A stretch of 64,000 nt of DNA from Planctomycetota bacterium (GTDB lineage Bacteria; Planctomycetota; MHYJ01; JACQXL01), in NCBI GenBank assembly GCA_016235865.1, contig JACRIK010000021.1, positions 161,226 through 225,225 on the forward strand, read 5' to 3'. Both the position numbers and the translations under genes were made by a program. The notes beneath the pieces are model-generated. The model had not been told where the DNA came from. It worked only from the letters and a program-made list of their open reading frames with translations, and ran no database searches. Numbering within the stretch: the first letter of the stretch is position 1; each line of letters begins with the position of its first letter. Below, in pieces: positions 24,206 through 33,213 of the stretch.

Positions 24206-25861
24206 ATGACAGAAGAAAATGCTGCTACACCAATGCCAAATCCGGCTGAACCGGCGGCTGCGCAACCAACGGCTTCAGACAAGATAGGGTGGATTCCTGA
24301 TATCACCAAGACGGTTATTCTTAGCACCCTGTTGCTGGTGATTATATTTGATTATTTTATCTACCAGAGTTGGGGCCGGACGGACGGCCTGGGTTTGGGA
24401 GCCCTGATTCTGCTAGTCGCCGGTCTTATCTGGCTGATTGAGCGGCCGTCTTTTTCCATCGGCGGATTAATTTGCGAAGGTCTGTTGATTCTGCTGGCTG
24501 TCAGAAGCATCTGGCAGGCAAGCGCCTGGGGCTGGATAACGGCTTTTATACTTATCTTTATTTTTACCTCATCGCTGAAGATGTTCTCTTTGCATATCAC
24601 GGAATTAGTCCATTCATTTTGCTGGACCGGCTTAAAACTGCCTCTTATATTGACCGGTTATGCCCGGACGATATTGAAGCTGAGTTCGCGATTCCCATTC
24701 TGGGGCGCGCGATTATTCCGGCTCGGTCTTATCTGGCTGATTCCAGCCGTAATCGTGCTGGTCTTTATCATCATCTTTGCCCTGGCTAATAGCGTTGTGG
24801 CATCCTGGATGACGAGTATCTGGGATTGGGTCTGGGAGCAATTATCCCATATCCTGGATTATTTCCCGTCCATCGGCCATATCTTCTTCTGGATATTCTC
24901 ATTTATATCAGCCGTGATTTTACTGGCGCCCCAGAAACTCAAGCTTACCGTGCTGACGCCGATATTGGGCGATGATGAAGAGATGAAGCAGGGCTCGGCA
25001 CTGCCGTTTACCGACTTATTGGCCGCCATTGCCATTAATACCCTTGTTGCGGTGAATCTGGTTTTCCTGCTCTATAACATTGTGGATTTTTCCTATCTCT
25101 GGATTAAGAAGGCGCTGCCGCAGGGATTAAGCTATTCCGAATATGCCCGGAGCGGAACATTATGGCTGACCCTGGCGCTGGCCTTGACCAGTCTGGTGTT
25201 GGGAGTGATTTTCATCAGGGACCTGAATTTCCACCGCCGCACCCGGCTGCTGAAGATACTGGCTTGGATTTGGGTGGCTCAGAACCTGATTATTGCGGTT
25301 GGGACATTTCATCGGCTGTTGATGTATATAGATTGTAACGGCCTAACCCGGATGCGCATTGTCGGCGCTTACGGCATCCTGCTGGTGGTCATCGGATTAT
25401 TAATCGTGGCTTTGAAGATGCATCGGGTGAAGAGTTTTCTCTGGATGACCCGGCGTCATCTGCTGGCCTTTTCCCTGGGGCTTCTGGCATTGGTCATCAC
25501 GCCGATGGATGTAGTGGTATTCAAATATAATGTCCATCTTATTTTACACGGTAATCCCCGCTCAGCGGTCCAGTTGATTGTCCAGCCCATCACGGCCGAG
25601 GGTATTCCGGCCCTGATTCCGCTGCTGGACTGTAAGGATGAAACTATCCGTAAGGGGGTGGCTGGTATTCTGCTCCGGGAGCAGGAAAATTTGCGGCAAC
25701 TGCAGGATAAGGAACAGCGCTGGGTGGAGCGGGAACTGTCGCGCTTCAACGCCCTGAAGGAAATCAAATCAGTCCGGAGCACATTAGAGAAGATTATACC
25801 TGACGGGCAATGGCAAAAGGCGATTAATGATCTTAACGAGCATACCAAGAAATGGTATTAA
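24206..25861 (+). CDS. Multi-spanning membrane protein (DUF4173-like)
   Basis: A 551-residue integral membrane protein with about 11-12 hydrophobic segments, beginning with a Pro/Ala-rich cytoplasmic leader and TVILSTLLLVIIFDYFIY. The block LVFLLYNIVDFSYLWIKKAL and GLSYSEYARSGTLWLTLALA is the hallmark of DUF4173/DUF4153 membrane proteins. The C-terminal ~110 residues are soluble and helical (GIPALIPLLDCKDETIRKGV, HEAT-like). Function unknown. The start follows GAGAGGGGGG. Its stop overlaps the 3' end of the convergent cyclophilin gene by 4 nt. Confidence 0.8.
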   Translation: MTEENAATPMPNPAEPAAAQPTASDKIGWIPDITKTVILSTLLLVIIFDYFIYQSWGRTDGLGLGALILLVAGLIWLIERPSFSIGGLICEGLLILLAVRSIWQASAWGWITAFILIFIFTSSLKMFSLHITELVHSFCWTGLKLPLILTGYARTILKLSSRFPFWGARLFRLGLIWLIPAVIVLVFIIIFALANSVVASWMTSIWDWVWEQLSHILDYFPSIGHIFFWIFSFISAVILLAPQKLKLTVLTPILGDDEEMKQGSALPFTDLLAAIAINTLVAVNLVFLLYNIVDFSYLWIKKALPQGLSYSEYARSGTLWLTLALALTSLVLGVIFIRDLNFHRRTRLLKILAWIWVAQNLIIAVGTFHRLLMYIDCNGLTRMRIVGAYGILLVVIGLLIVALKMHRVKSFLWMTRRHLLAFSLGLLALVITPMDVVVFKYNVHLILHGNPRSAVQLIVQPITAEGIPALIPLLDCKDETIRKGVAGILLREQENLRQLQDKEQRWVERELSRFNALKEIKSVRSTLEKIIPDGQWQKAINDLNEHTKKWY

Positions 25862-26910
25862 AATGGTAACTTTTTCGGCGGCTCGGTTCCGGCCGGGGTA
25901 ATCGGGGTAGAGGATTTTTCTATATTCACTTTGTCTGCCTTGTATTCGTGCAGGCGCTTGAAGTTAATCACGACAGAGGTTATGGCGTCATCCTTGGTCA
26001 GCATCCGGACCACCGGCATGCCTTTTACCACCCGGCCGAAGATGGTGTATTTGCCGTCCAGTTCTTCATTTTCTTTGTCACTTGTATAGATATAAAATCT
26101 GTAACTGTCTGAAGGCATCGGCTTACCTGAGGAAACGTCTGTGTCACGAATCATACCAAGCACGCCTTCCTTGTGCTTGATTTGGTTTTCCTCAAATGAG
26201 ATAGCATAGTCCAGCGGCTCTTTCCGTCCCAGACACACGCCCAAGTCAGGCCTGATTTCATAGACCGCGGTGGGCGAATAGACGTTGGCTTGGATAATGG
26301 ATATAAAATTAGCCACGGTATTAGGCGCGTCATCCTCGTAGAGTTCTATCTCAAGGTCACCCTTGGCGGTCATTATGGTCAGGCGGGGCAGATTCCTCTT
26401 CTGGGATATTTCAGCCAGCTGCTTGTTTAATTCGCCCTTGGCCCATTCTTCGTTGACCTTGAGCTGATTGAGCAGCTGGGTTACCTGCTCGGTGATAGGG
26501 TGCTTGGGGAATTTTTCCAGGATATAGTCGTATTCCTTTTTAGCTTCGTCAAATTTATTCTCGTTCAGGTAAATATTAGCCAATTTATACCTGATGAGCG
26601 GGGCGACCGGCGTCATGCCATAATTTTGGAGCATGCCTTTTAATTCTTCGGCATTATCAGACTTTTCCAGTTTATATGATGCCTCTTGGGTCATCTTGTC
26701 AAGCCGGTAATGGCGCCACCAGAGCAGTCCGGCAACCAGGCAGACGCTTAACAGGATAAAGAACAGCAGGTTTTGGTGGGTGTTGATAAAGGTGGATATC
26801 TTGGCCCAGAACGGAATCTGGATAATATCTTCCTTGCCAGGCGGCGGTTTATTGGGATATATCCTGGCCTCGCGGTTTGAGGGATTCTGTTTCTCTGTTG
26901 TCGGACTCAT
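25858..26910 (-). CDS. Cyclophilin-type peptidyl-prolyl isomerase with helical N-terminal region
   Basis: A 350-residue protein. After a charged leader there is one membrane segment at ~40-57 (LLFFILLSVCLVAGLLWW), then a TPR-like helical part (~70-150, YKLANIYLNENKFDEAKKEY) and a cyclophilin domain from ~175: MTAKGDLEIELYEDDAPNTV, NFISIIQ, GVLGMIRD, FYIYTSDKENEELDGKYTIF, GRVVKGMPVVRML. It probably assists folding of envelope proteins. The cyclophilin active-site FHR block is altered (YEIRPD), so isomerase activity may be weak. It follows a small lipoprotein gene 21 nt upstream. Confidence 0.85.
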   Translation of the reverse strand: MSPTTEKQNPSNREARIYPNKPPPGKEDIIQIPFWAKISTFINTHQNLLFFILLSVCLVAGLLWWRHYRLDKMTQEASYKLEKSDNAEELKGMLQNYGMTPVAPLIRYKLANIYLNENKFDEAKKEYDYILEKFPKHPITEQVTQLLNQLKVNEEWAKGELNKQLAEISQKRNLPRLTIMTAKGDLEIELYEDDAPNTVANFISIIQANVYSPTAVYEIRPDLGVCLGRKEPLDYAISFEENQIKHKEGVLGMIRDTDVSSGKPMPSDSYRFYIYTSDKENEELDGKYTIFGRVVKGMPVVRMLTKDDAITSVVINFKRLHEYKADKVNIEKSSTPITPAGTEPPKKLPF

Positions 26911-26931
26911 TTTCTGTCTTTCCGTGGTGGA

Positions 26932-27378
26932 CTATTTCCCGTAACCCAGTTCAATGGTCAGGTGGGTCTCAGAGCCCTTCTGGTTAATGTTAATCAAACA
27001 TTGTTCGTGGTTTTTCAGGAATCCGATAGTCAGAGAGGATTCTTTTGGATTAGGGTTATATGACCTGTTTTCCATCCAGTTGAATTTAGTCATCTGTTTA
27101 CTGTAGAATTCCATGAGGTCTTCGGTTCGGGCGCTGCCGATATACTTGATTGAAGTGGTCCGGACGCTGCCGGTCACATAGGCCCATGATTTATCAGGGC
27201 GGTGCTCAAAGTTAGCCGGTACCGGCACATCCGGCGCCTGGTAGTTCTTTACCGATGGGGTGGTAACCTTGGTGGTCTTGGACGACTTATTGCCTAAAAT
27301 ACGGCAGGAAGAAATGCCCATTACCAATAGTCCGCTTAGCAATATGGTTCCGATAATCAATATTTTAGAGTTTTTCAT
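26932..27378 (-). CDS. Small hypothetical lipoprotein
   Basis: A 148-residue protein with a lipoprotein signal (MKNSKILIIGTILLSGLL, lipobox GISSC). The mature part has VPVPANFEHRPDKSWAYVTG and then a compact alpha/beta domain (LMEFYSKQMTKFNWMENRSY, SSLTIGFLKNHEQCLININQ). This layout recurs in small envelope proteins of unknown function. Start follows AAAAGGAG. Likely co-transcribed with the cyclophilin gene. Confidence 0.78.
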   Translation of the reverse strand: MKNSKILIIGTILLSGLLVMGISSCRILGNKSSKTTKVTTPSVKNYQAPDVPVPANFEHRPDKSWAYVTGSVRTTSIKYIGSARTEDLMEFYSKQMTKFNWMENRSYNPNPKESSLTIGFLKNHEQCLININQKGSETHLTIELGYGK

Positions 27379-27392
27379 ATTTATCTCCTTTT

Positions 27393-27468
27393 ACTCGCTG
27401 TTGGACTTTTGTCCTTACAGCGAGTTATCCCGATGTATCCCGCTTCGGCGGGACGAATGTCGGGATGA
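27393..27468. repeat. Two hairpins, ACTCGCTGTT...ACAGCGAGT and CCCGC...GCGGG
   Basis: ACTCGCTG (27393-27400) pairs with the end at 27425 (CAGCGAGT) around GGAC-TTTT-GTCC. A second nested hairpin follows (ATCCCGC-TTCG-GCGGGAC inside ATCCCGAT..GTCGGGAT). The first shares its arms exactly with 36581-36616. The remaining gap to ribE holds a short CCACAGATTTAACAGATT word pair near 27540. Confidence 0.75.
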
Positions 27469-27569
27469 TGTTATAATATCGGCTCTTTAGATACTATTCT
27501 TAAATACTAAATATATGAAGATATATCAAGAAAAATAGCCACAGATTTAACAGATTAAATTTTGGACTG

Positions 27570-28199
27570 TTAAAATCCGTCATCCGAGCGGGAACCGGCC
27601 GGCGGCTTTTGGGGTAGCAGCTTCTGGATATATTTACCGAGCATATCCACCTCGATATTGACCTTATCTCCGATTTTCTTAGCTCCGAGAATGGTAGATT
27701 TAAGAGTATGGGGAATCAGGCCGAGCGAAAACCGGTCGGAACGGATATCAAATGCGGTTAAACTCACGCCGTCAATGGCAATCGAGCCTTTTTCTATGAT
27801 GGATTTGGCAGTTTCCGGCGGGCAGGTGATCTGTATCAGGCAATTTGAACCTGATTTTGTTATGGATGATACCTTGCCCACGGTATCAATATGCCCCTGG
27901 ACAAAGTGTCCGCCAAAAGGGTCTCCGGACATTATCGCCAGTTCCGTATTGACCTTGTCGCCGGCTTTGAATGAACTCAGTGTTGTTCGTTTGACCGTCT
28001 CGGACATTACGTCAAAGGTAAAGGTGTTTTTATGGCTGGTCTTGGTGGTCACGGTCAGGCAGACGCCGTTAATGGCGATGCTGTCTCCGATTTTAACCTG
28101 TTTATCCATGGCAGGTATCTTGACGGTCAGTTGCAATAAAGAGCCTTTTTGGGCGGTCTTTATTATCTGGCCTATTTGCTGGACGATGCCTGTAAACAT
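27570..28199 (-). CDS. ribE: Riboflavin synthase, alpha chain
   Basis: A 209-residue enzyme that joins two lumazine molecules into riboflavin. Two repeated barrel halves are seen: MFTGIVQQIGQIIKTAQKGS with IGDSIAINGVCLTVT, and GHFVQGHIDTVGKVSSITKS with KGSIAIDGVSLTAFDI. Length and duplication are standard. The start overlaps the end of the dihydropyrimidinase gene by 28 nt, so translation is probably coupled. The other riboflavin genes are not nearby and no FMN-riboswitch pattern is seen. Alternative symbol ribC is used in some species. Confidence 0.95.
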   Translation of the reverse strand: MFTGIVQQIGQIIKTAQKGSLLQLTVKIPAMDKQVKIGDSIAINGVCLTVTTKTSHKNTFTFDVMSETVKRTTLSSFKAGDKVNTELAIMSGDPFGGHFVQGHIDTVGKVSSITKSGSNCLIQITCPPETAKSIIEKGSIAIDGVSLTAFDIRSDRFSLGLIPHTLKSTILGAKKIGDKVNIEVDMLGKYIQKLLPQKPPAGSRSDDGF

Positions 28200-29656
28200 A
28201 ACGGGTTGAATTTATTGCGTTTCAGGAATTTGCCGCTTCCTTTGGCGCCACAGAAAGCGTGTTTCTGGACAATGACCTGTCCGCTGGCAATGACACAGGA
28301 AATAGCGCCCTTGCCTTTGTATCCTTCAAAGGGGCAGTAGTCGACATCCTGGTGAAGTTTGATTTTCTTGATATGCAGTTTTAGGTTAGGGTTAAACACC
28401 ACGATATCAGCATCGGCGCCTATGGCTATTTCTCCCTTTTTGGGATAGAGCCCGAACAGTTTGGCCGGCGCCGTGGCAAAGACGTCCACTAATTTATTGA
28501 TATTAGTATTTTTGTCCTTTATGATTTCGTTGAATAACAGGTATAATCTGGTTTCCACGCCCGGTATGCCGTTGGGTATCTTGGAGAAGTCATTCAATCC
28601 CAGCGTCTTCTGCCCGTTAAAGTTGAAGGCGCAGTGGTCCGATGCCACCGTGTTAATGGCGCCGGCCTTGATGCCGTCCCAAAGGGCCGTGAGATTATAT
28701 TTGCCCCGCAAGGGCGGAGACATCACGTATTTGGCGCCCTCAAATTCAGGCGGCAGGTTAACGCTGCCTTTGTCCCCTTTTATCAAGGGCGCATTCGGCG
28801 CTTCAGTATATTTGTCAATGGATAAAGTTAAGTATTGCGGGCAGGTCTCGGCGAATACCCTTTTATTTCCCAAGAGTGTTTTCTTAACATTCTTCAGTCC
28901 GCCTTCAGAACTCAAATGCACGATATAGAGGTTGCCGTTATTGTCCGATGCCAGTTTTATCGCCTGGGCTACGGCCTGTTCCTCCGAGTCAGCCGGCCGG
29001 CTCAAGGCGTGATAAAAGGGCGAGGTCTTGCCGTTGGCCAGGAGTTCCCTGGTTAATTTATCTATTTCTTCGCCGTTCTCGCAGTGGAGCATGGTCAGGA
29101 ATCCGAGTTTGCCTGATTCGGCTAATATTCGACCGATGGCTTCCGGGCTGGACATCAAGCTGCCTTTATAAGCCATGAAGAGTTTAAATGAGGTAACGCC
29201 TTGGTTGATGATTTCCGGAATTTCCGAGATGGTATTGTCATTCACATCGGTCAGGGCGACGTGGAACGAGTAGTCAATCACAGCCTTAGATTCGGCTTTT
29301 TTGTGCCAGTTGTCAAGGGTTTGCTTAAGGGTCTCGCCTTTGTTCTGGATGGCGAAATCAATAAACGTGGTGGTTCCGCCGCAGGCCGCGGCCACCGTGC
29401 CGGTGTAGAAATTATCGGCCGTGACCGTGCCGCCGAACGGCATATCAAAATGGGTGTGAACGTCGACTCCGCCGGGCAGGATGTATTGGCCCTTGGCGTC
29501 AATCACTTTGTCGGCCTCAAATTCGGGCAATAAATCAGCGCTGGCGGTCTTTGACTTGCGTTCTATCTTGGTGATAACGCCGTTTTCTATGGCGATATCC
29601 GCCTTAAATGCCTCGGCTGAGGTTACCACCGTGCCGTTGAGTATTTTTATCTTCAT
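28172..29656 (-). CDS. Dihydropyrimidinase / D-hydantoinase family amidohydrolase
   Basis: About 494 residues from the ATG at 29656 (MKIKILNGTVVTSAEAFKAD), which is more natural than an upstream in-frame ATG at 29695. The amidohydrolase metal site is present: GGVDVHTHFDMPFGG, the Lys to be carboxylated in FKLFMAYKGSLM, HCENGEEID, YIVHLSSEGG and TVASDHCAFN. It hydrolyses cyclic imides such as dihydropyrimidines or hydantoins; the exact substrate cannot be read. Near residue 290 the stretch NAPLIKGDKGSVNLPP looks like a palindrome-derived insertion. It precedes and overlaps ribE. Confidence 0.9.
   Translation of the reverse strand: MKIKILNGTVVTSAEAFKADIAIENGVITKIERKSKTASADLLPEFEADKVIDAKGQYILPGGVDVHTHFDMPFGGTVTADNFYTGTVAAACGGTTTFIDFAIQNKGETLKQTLDNWHKKAESKAVIDYSFHVALTDVNDNTISEIPEIINQGVTSFKLFMAYKGSLMSSPEAIGRILAESGKLGFLTMLHCENGEEIDKLTRELLANGKTSPFYHALSRPADSEEQAVAQAIKLASDNNGNLYIVHLSSEGGLKNVKKTLLGNKRVFAETCPQYLTLSIDKYTEAPNAPLIKGDKGSVNLPPEFEGAKYVMSPPLRGKYNLTALWDGIKAGAINTVASDHCAFNFNGQKTLGLNDFSKIPNGIPGVETRLYLLFNEIIKDKNTNINKLVDVFATAPAKLFGLYPKKGEIAIGADADIVVFNPNLKLHIKKIKLHQDVDYCPFEGYKGKGAISCVIASGQVIVQKHAFCGAKGSGKFLKRNKFNPLCLQASSSK
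28771..28792. repeat. Palindrome-derived insert in the dihydropyrimidinase gene
   Basis: CCCCTTTTATCAAGGGCG, read on the minus strand as APLIKGDKG, resembles the CCCCCTTTT..AAGGGGG elements between genes (1978, 4558, 45187) and the one inside the sigma54 activator. Confidence 0.65.
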
Positions 29657-29702
29657 AATATAACCATATTTATCATAAAGGAGTTTATTGGTCAAGAAAA
29701 CC

Positions 29703-29730
29703 TTGACTTAAGGGGTGCTAAAATTATATC
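29703..29730 (+). promoter_or_regulatory. Putative promoter of rfbA
   Basis: TTGACT (29703-29708) and TATATC (29725-29730), 16-bp spacer, 33 bp before the rfbA start at 29763, which itself has a strong ATAGGAGG ribosome-binding site. Confidence 0.5.
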
Positions 29731-29762
29731 CTGATTAAATAAATAAAGGATAGGAGGAATTA

Positions 29763-30638
29763 ATGAAAGGTATCATATTAGCCGGCGGCAGCGGGACACG
29801 TCTTTATCCGGTGACACTCGGGGTTTGCAAACAGTTACTGCCGATTTATGACAAGCCGATGATTTACTACCCGTTATCGATTCTGATGTTTTCCGGCATA
29901 CGGGAAATCCTGATTATATCAACACCACAGGATCTGCCTAGGTTTAAGACGGTGTTTAACGACGGCCGGCATCTGGGTCTTAACATCTCTTACCAGGAGC
30001 AAGCTCATCCCAATGGCATTGCTGAGTCATTTATATTGGGCCAGGAATTCATCGGTAAAGACGATGTCTGCCTGTTATTAGGCGATAATATATTTTACGG
30101 GCACAACTTCCTGACGCTCCTGAAAAAGACGGTTGAGGACGTGAAGACCAAACGCGGCGCTACCGTTTTCGGATATAATGTCCGTAATCCGCAGGCCTAT
30201 GGAGTGGTGGATTTTGATGCCGCCGGTCGGGTGTTGTCGATAGAAGAGAAACCTAAACAGCCCAAATCCAACTATGCGGTCACCGGCCTCTACTTCTATG
30301 ACAATGAAGTGGTCCGGATTGCCAAAAGCATAAAACCTTCCTGGAGAAACGAGCTGGAGATTACCGATGTTAATAAGGAATACCTGAAGAATAACAAACT
30401 GCGGGTAGAACTTCTGGGCCGAGGTGTGTCATGGCTTGATACCGGCACGCCCGAGGATTTACTGGATGCGGCCGAGTTCATCGCTATTTTAGAAAAACGG
30501 CAGGGATTGAAAGTCGCGTGTATAGAAGAAATAGCATATCAATTGGGATACATAGACAAGAAACAATTATTGGGATTGATAGAACCGCTCAAGAAAACCA
30601 GTTATGGCCAGTATCTTCAGAATATAGCCGATAAGTAG
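29763..30638 (+). CDS. rfbA: Glucose-1-phosphate thymidylyltransferase
   Basis: A 291-residue nucleotidyltransferase making dTDP-glucose, the first step towards dTDP-rhamnose and other surface sugars. The sequence shows [20 protein letters not shown] (the GGxGxRL nucleotide loop), [44 protein letters not shown] and [20 protein letters not shown]. Length is standard. No rfbBCD genes follow; a ferredoxin-type DUF362 gene lies 30 nt downstream. Confidence 0.96.
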   Translation: MKGIILAGGSGTRLYPVTLGVCKQLLPIYDKPMIYYPLSILMFSGIREILIISTPQDLPRFKTVFNDGRHLGLNISYQEQAHPNGIAESFILGQEFIGKDDVCLLLGDNIFYGHNFLTLLKKTVEDVKTKRGATVFGYNVRNPQAYGVVDFDAAGRVLSIEEKPKQPKSNYAVTGLYFYDNEVVRIAKSIKPSWRNELEITDVNKEYLKNNKLRVELLGRGVSWLDTGTPEDLLDAAEFIAILEKRQGLKVACIEEIAYQLGYIDKKQLLGLIEPLKKTSYGQYLQNIADK

Positions 30639-30668
30639 CGTATCTTCAATCAGGTGAGGGAGTTCACA

Positions 30669-31733
30669 GTGAGTAAATCTAATCCGAGCGCCGTTTATTT
30701 CACACCTACCGATAATAACGAGCCGACTGCTTCTGTCTCCTCTAAGCTGAAATCACTGTTCAGGAAGGCCGGATTTAATAAGCTGCTCAAGAAGGATGAT
30801 TTCGTGGCGCTTAAGATGCACTTGGGCGAAGAGAAAAAGAAGAGTTTTATATCTCCAGTATTCGTCAAGGTGATTGTTGATATAGTCAAGGAAGCCAATG
30901 CCAAGCCGTTTGTTACCGATACCAACACCCTTTATGAAAGCCCGCGGGTTAATGCGGTGGACCATCTGGGACTGGCCGCCCGGCACGGGTTTTCCTATGA
31001 GAATCTGGGCTGTCCGGTCATTATTGCTGACGGGCTCATCGGCGAGAATCAGGTATCGGTCCCATTCCAGGGCGAGCGGATTCATATTGCCGGCCTGGCC
31101 AAGCGGGTTGATGTTATCCTTGCCCTGACCCATTGCACCGGTCATTTGCTGACCGGTTATGGCGGCGCTATAAAGAATATTGCCATGGGCCTGTCCGGAC
31201 GGGGCGGCAAGTTGGACCAGCATTCTGGTGTCAAACCGGAGATTATCACCGGCGACTGCCAGGCCTGCGAGGTCTGCATCATCCACTGCCCGGCAGAGGC
31301 GATTACGCTTGTTAATGGTAAGGCGCATATTGATAAGGATATTTGTTATGGATGCGGCGAGTGCTTTGCTGTCTGTCCGCACAAGGCGGTCAAGGTTGAC
31401 AAGTGGCATGCGACTTCTGACCGTATGCAGGCCAAGATGGCCCGCTATTGCGCCGGTATCCTCAAAGATAAAAGAGCCGGATTCATCAACTTTGCTACCA
31501 CCATCACCAAGAATTGTGACTGCATTGATAAACCCGAAAAACCACTGTTGCCTGATTTGGGTATTCTGGCTTCCTCAGACCCGGTGGCGATTGACATGGC
31601 CAGCATTGATCTGATTAACCAGAAGGCGGAGAGAGATATTTTCCGGGAGGTCTGGCCTGAGATTGATTATACCATTCAGTTCAGGGAGTCGGAGAAACTA
31701 GGAGTCGGCAGCCGGGCTTATAAAATAGAATAA
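30669..31733 (+). CDS. DUF362 protein with two 4Fe-4S clusters
   Basis: About 354 residues. The DUF362 domain is seen in LKMHLGEEKKKSFISPVFVK, TDTNTLYESPRVNAVDHLGL and TGHLLTGYGGAIKNIAMGLS, and the C-terminal half carries a bacterial ferredoxin pair: CQACEVCIIHCPAEAI and CYGCGECFAVCPHKAV. A further Cys pair (TKNCDC) follows. It is an iron-sulfur protein likely to move electrons; the partner is unknown. GTG at 30669 is preferred because GAGGGAG precedes it; a GTG at 30654 is the alternative. It would suit an anaerobe using low-potential ferredoxins, as benzoyl-CoA reduction and CODH need. Confidence 0.87.
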   Translation: MSKSNPSAVYFTPTDNNEPTASVSSKLKSLFRKAGFNKLLKKDDFVALKMHLGEEKKKSFISPVFVKVIVDIVKEANAKPFVTDTNTLYESPRVNAVDHLGLAARHGFSYENLGCPVIIADGLIGENQVSVPFQGERIHIAGLAKRVDVILALTHCTGHLLTGYGGAIKNIAMGLSGRGGKLDQHSGVKPEIITGDCQACEVCIIHCPAEAITLVNGKAHIDKDICYGCGECFAVCPHKAVKVDKWHATSDRMQAKMARYCAGILKDKRAGFINFATTITKNCDCIDKPEKPLLPDLGILASSDPVAIDMASIDLINQKAERDIFREVWPEIDYTIQFRESEKLGVGSRAYKIE

Positions 31734-31734
31734 G

Positions 31735-32976
31735 ATGAAAACCATATTAGCCATAATTATTATCCTCTTTAGCGGTTATATCTATGCGACTCCGACTGGA
31801 ACTCAGGTTACGGACCTTGACGGCCGCGTCTTTGAAGGGGATGGAATAAGATTTGAGAATAACAATCAGGTGGTTTTGTTGTCAAAAGGAGTCACTCCAA
31901 CCTCTTTCGCCTGCAATAATCTGGTCGGGATATCGTTTCATGGTAATCCGGTCACCCCGTCTATTCAAGCCGGGGCCGGGTTCCGGATAACCCTGGTCAA
32001 TCAGGATGTTTTATACGGCGTGATTTCAGATACGGCCAAGAACGGATTTGCGGTTTATAACAGCATCCTGGGCAAGATAGTTCTTAACTTTGAGCAGATA
32101 TCAGCCATTGAAAGGATGGAGGACAAGGAGCCGCTGTCATTGAAGATAATGGATGCGGTTCGGAAGACCGAGCGTGAGGACACGATATTCCTCCTTTCAG
32201 GCGATATGGACAGCGGGATTGTCATTTCGCTCACCCCGGAGAGCGTCAGCATCAGGTCAACGCTCTATAACCAGGACCGGACCTATAAGATGAAAGACGT
32301 TTGGGCCATTAACCTGTTCTCATTCCCGGCCGCGCCACAAAAGACAGCCGGTAATGATTTACCGGCCGTGGTGTATCTGGCGGATAATTCCAGGTTAAAT
32401 GGCTCCATTAGTCAGTCTCTATCAGAACAAACGCTTGGTCTGGTTCAGGGAAAAGTTAATTATCAGATTCCGATTCAAGGCGTAAGTTTCATCTGTTTCA
32501 GGAACAGCCGCTGTATTTACCTGTCTGATTTAGAGCCGGCAGATGCCAAGGAATATATCTCACCTGATGATAAGTCCAGAACTTTCCTCTGGCATTATCA
32601 GAGAGACAGAGGGCTGTTCAGCCAGAAACCCATTTATCTGCAAGGGCGGAAGTATTCCAAGGGGTTGGCCGCGCACGCCAATTGCGAACTTACCTATAAA
32701 TTAGATGGTTCATACCAGAAGTTCTTTGCCACTATCGGCTTGTCTAACGAGAGCGTCAAAGGCGAGAATGACGAGTTATCAGGCAGCGTCAGGTTTGTTA
32801 TCTATACAGACGGCAAAAAGACATACGAGAGCGAGGTCTTCAGGAAAGACAGCCCGCCTAAAGACATGTCCCTTGATATCAGGAACGCCAAGGAAATCAG
32901 GCTGGTGGTGAGTGATGCCGGAGACGGTTATATATTAGACCGCGCCGCCTGGGCCTTGGCTCGTGTAATTAAATAA
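31735..32976 (+). CDS. Exported NPCBM-domain protein
   Basis: A 413-residue exported protein with a signal peptide (MKTILAIIIILFSGYIYATP). The N-terminal two thirds contain repeated beta-rich segments around 'RFENNNQVVLLSKGV', 'GAGFRITLVNQDVLYGVISD' and 'VVYLADNSRLNGSISQSLSE' (possibly three similar units). The C-terminal ~130 residues are an NPCBM/NEW2 carbohydrate-binding-like domain: KGLAAHANCELTYKLDGSYQ, FFATIGLSNES, GSVRFVIYTDGKKTYESEVF, IRLVVSDAGDGYILDRAAWA. It probably binds glycans at the surface. It starts 1 nt after the DUF362 gene, so they may be co-expressed. Confidence 0.82.
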   Translation: MKTILAIIIILFSGYIYATPTGTQVTDLDGRVFEGDGIRFENNNQVVLLSKGVTPTSFACNNLVGISFHGNPVTPSIQAGAGFRITLVNQDVLYGVISDTAKNGFAVYNSILGKIVLNFEQISAIERMEDKEPLSLKIMDAVRKTEREDTIFLLSGDMDSGIVISLTPESVSIRSTLYNQDRTYKMKDVWAINLFSFPAAPQKTAGNDLPAVVYLADNSRLNGSISQSLSEQTLGLVQGKVNYQIPIQGVSFICFRNSRCIYLSDLEPADAKEYISPDDKSRTFLWHYQRDRGLFSQKPIYLQGRKYSKGLAAHANCELTYKLDGSYQKFFATIGLSNESVKGENDELSGSVRFVIYTDGKKTYESEVFRKDSPPKDMSLDIRNAKEIRLVVSDAGDGYILDRAAWALARVIK

Positions 32977-33001
32977 GAATCATTTCATAGCAGAATTTAT
33001 A

Positions 33002-33030
33002 TTGACAATGGATAAACGGCTTGATATTTT
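33002..33030 (+). promoter_or_regulatory. Putative promoter of the tRNA-Val locus
   Basis: Perfect TTGACA (33002-33007), 17-bp spacer, TATTTT (33025-33030). A start of transcription near 33037 would lie just before the truncated tRNA copy at 33042 and about 98 bp before the complete tRNA. Confidence 0.55.
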
Positions 33031-33041
33031 ACTTGTATAAA

Positions 33042-33058
33042 TACGGGCGGTTAGCTCA
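33042..33058 (+). repeat. Truncated duplicate of the tRNA-Val 5' end
   Basis: The 17 bases TACGGGCGGTTAGCTCA are identical to 33132-33148 (3 bases before the tRNA plus its first 14). After this the copy is broken by a hairpin element (33061-33096). It is either a decayed second tRNA or a target-site-like duplication. Confidence 0.75.
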
Positions 33059-33060
33059 TT

Positions 33061-33096
33061 AGAAACTGTTAGCGACAAAGGAGCGTTACAGTTTCT
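33061..33096. repeat. Hairpin element with AAGGAG loop
   Basis: Arms AGAAACTG and CAGTTTCT enclose TTAGCGACAAAGGAGCGTTA. The inside is nearly identical to the element at 36581-36616 although the outer arms differ and still pair. A second small hairpin (CCCGGC..GTCGGG) follows before the tRNA. Confidence 0.8.
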
Positions 33097-33134
33097 TATC
33101 CCGGCTTTATGTCGGGAGCGGAGGAATAACTTAC

Positions 33135-33209
33135 GGGCGGTTAGCTCAGCGGAAGAGCATCTCGTTTACACCGAGGAGGTCAGGGGTTCAAATCCCTTAC
33201 CGCCCACCA
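33135..33209 (+). tRNA. tRNA-Val (anticodon TAC)
   Basis: Acceptor GGGCGGT pairs with ACCGCCC, D arm GCTCAGCGGAAGAGC, anticodon stem CTCG/CGAG with loop TTTACAC (anticodon TAC), T arm AGGGGTTCAAATCCCTT, and an encoded CCA end (33207-33209). All four arms fold normally. It reads valine codons GTA and GTG. A GGTC-type word array begins 5 nt after it. Confidence 0.96.
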
Positions 33210-33213
33210 TTTT

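Noticed and set aside
28160-28260. FMN riboswitch before ribE
   Set aside because: ribE starts inside the upstream gene, and no conserved FMN-element sequence is present.
33042-33058. Second functional tRNA
   Set aside because: Only the first 14 bases of the tRNA are duplicated; the rest is replaced by a hairpin element.
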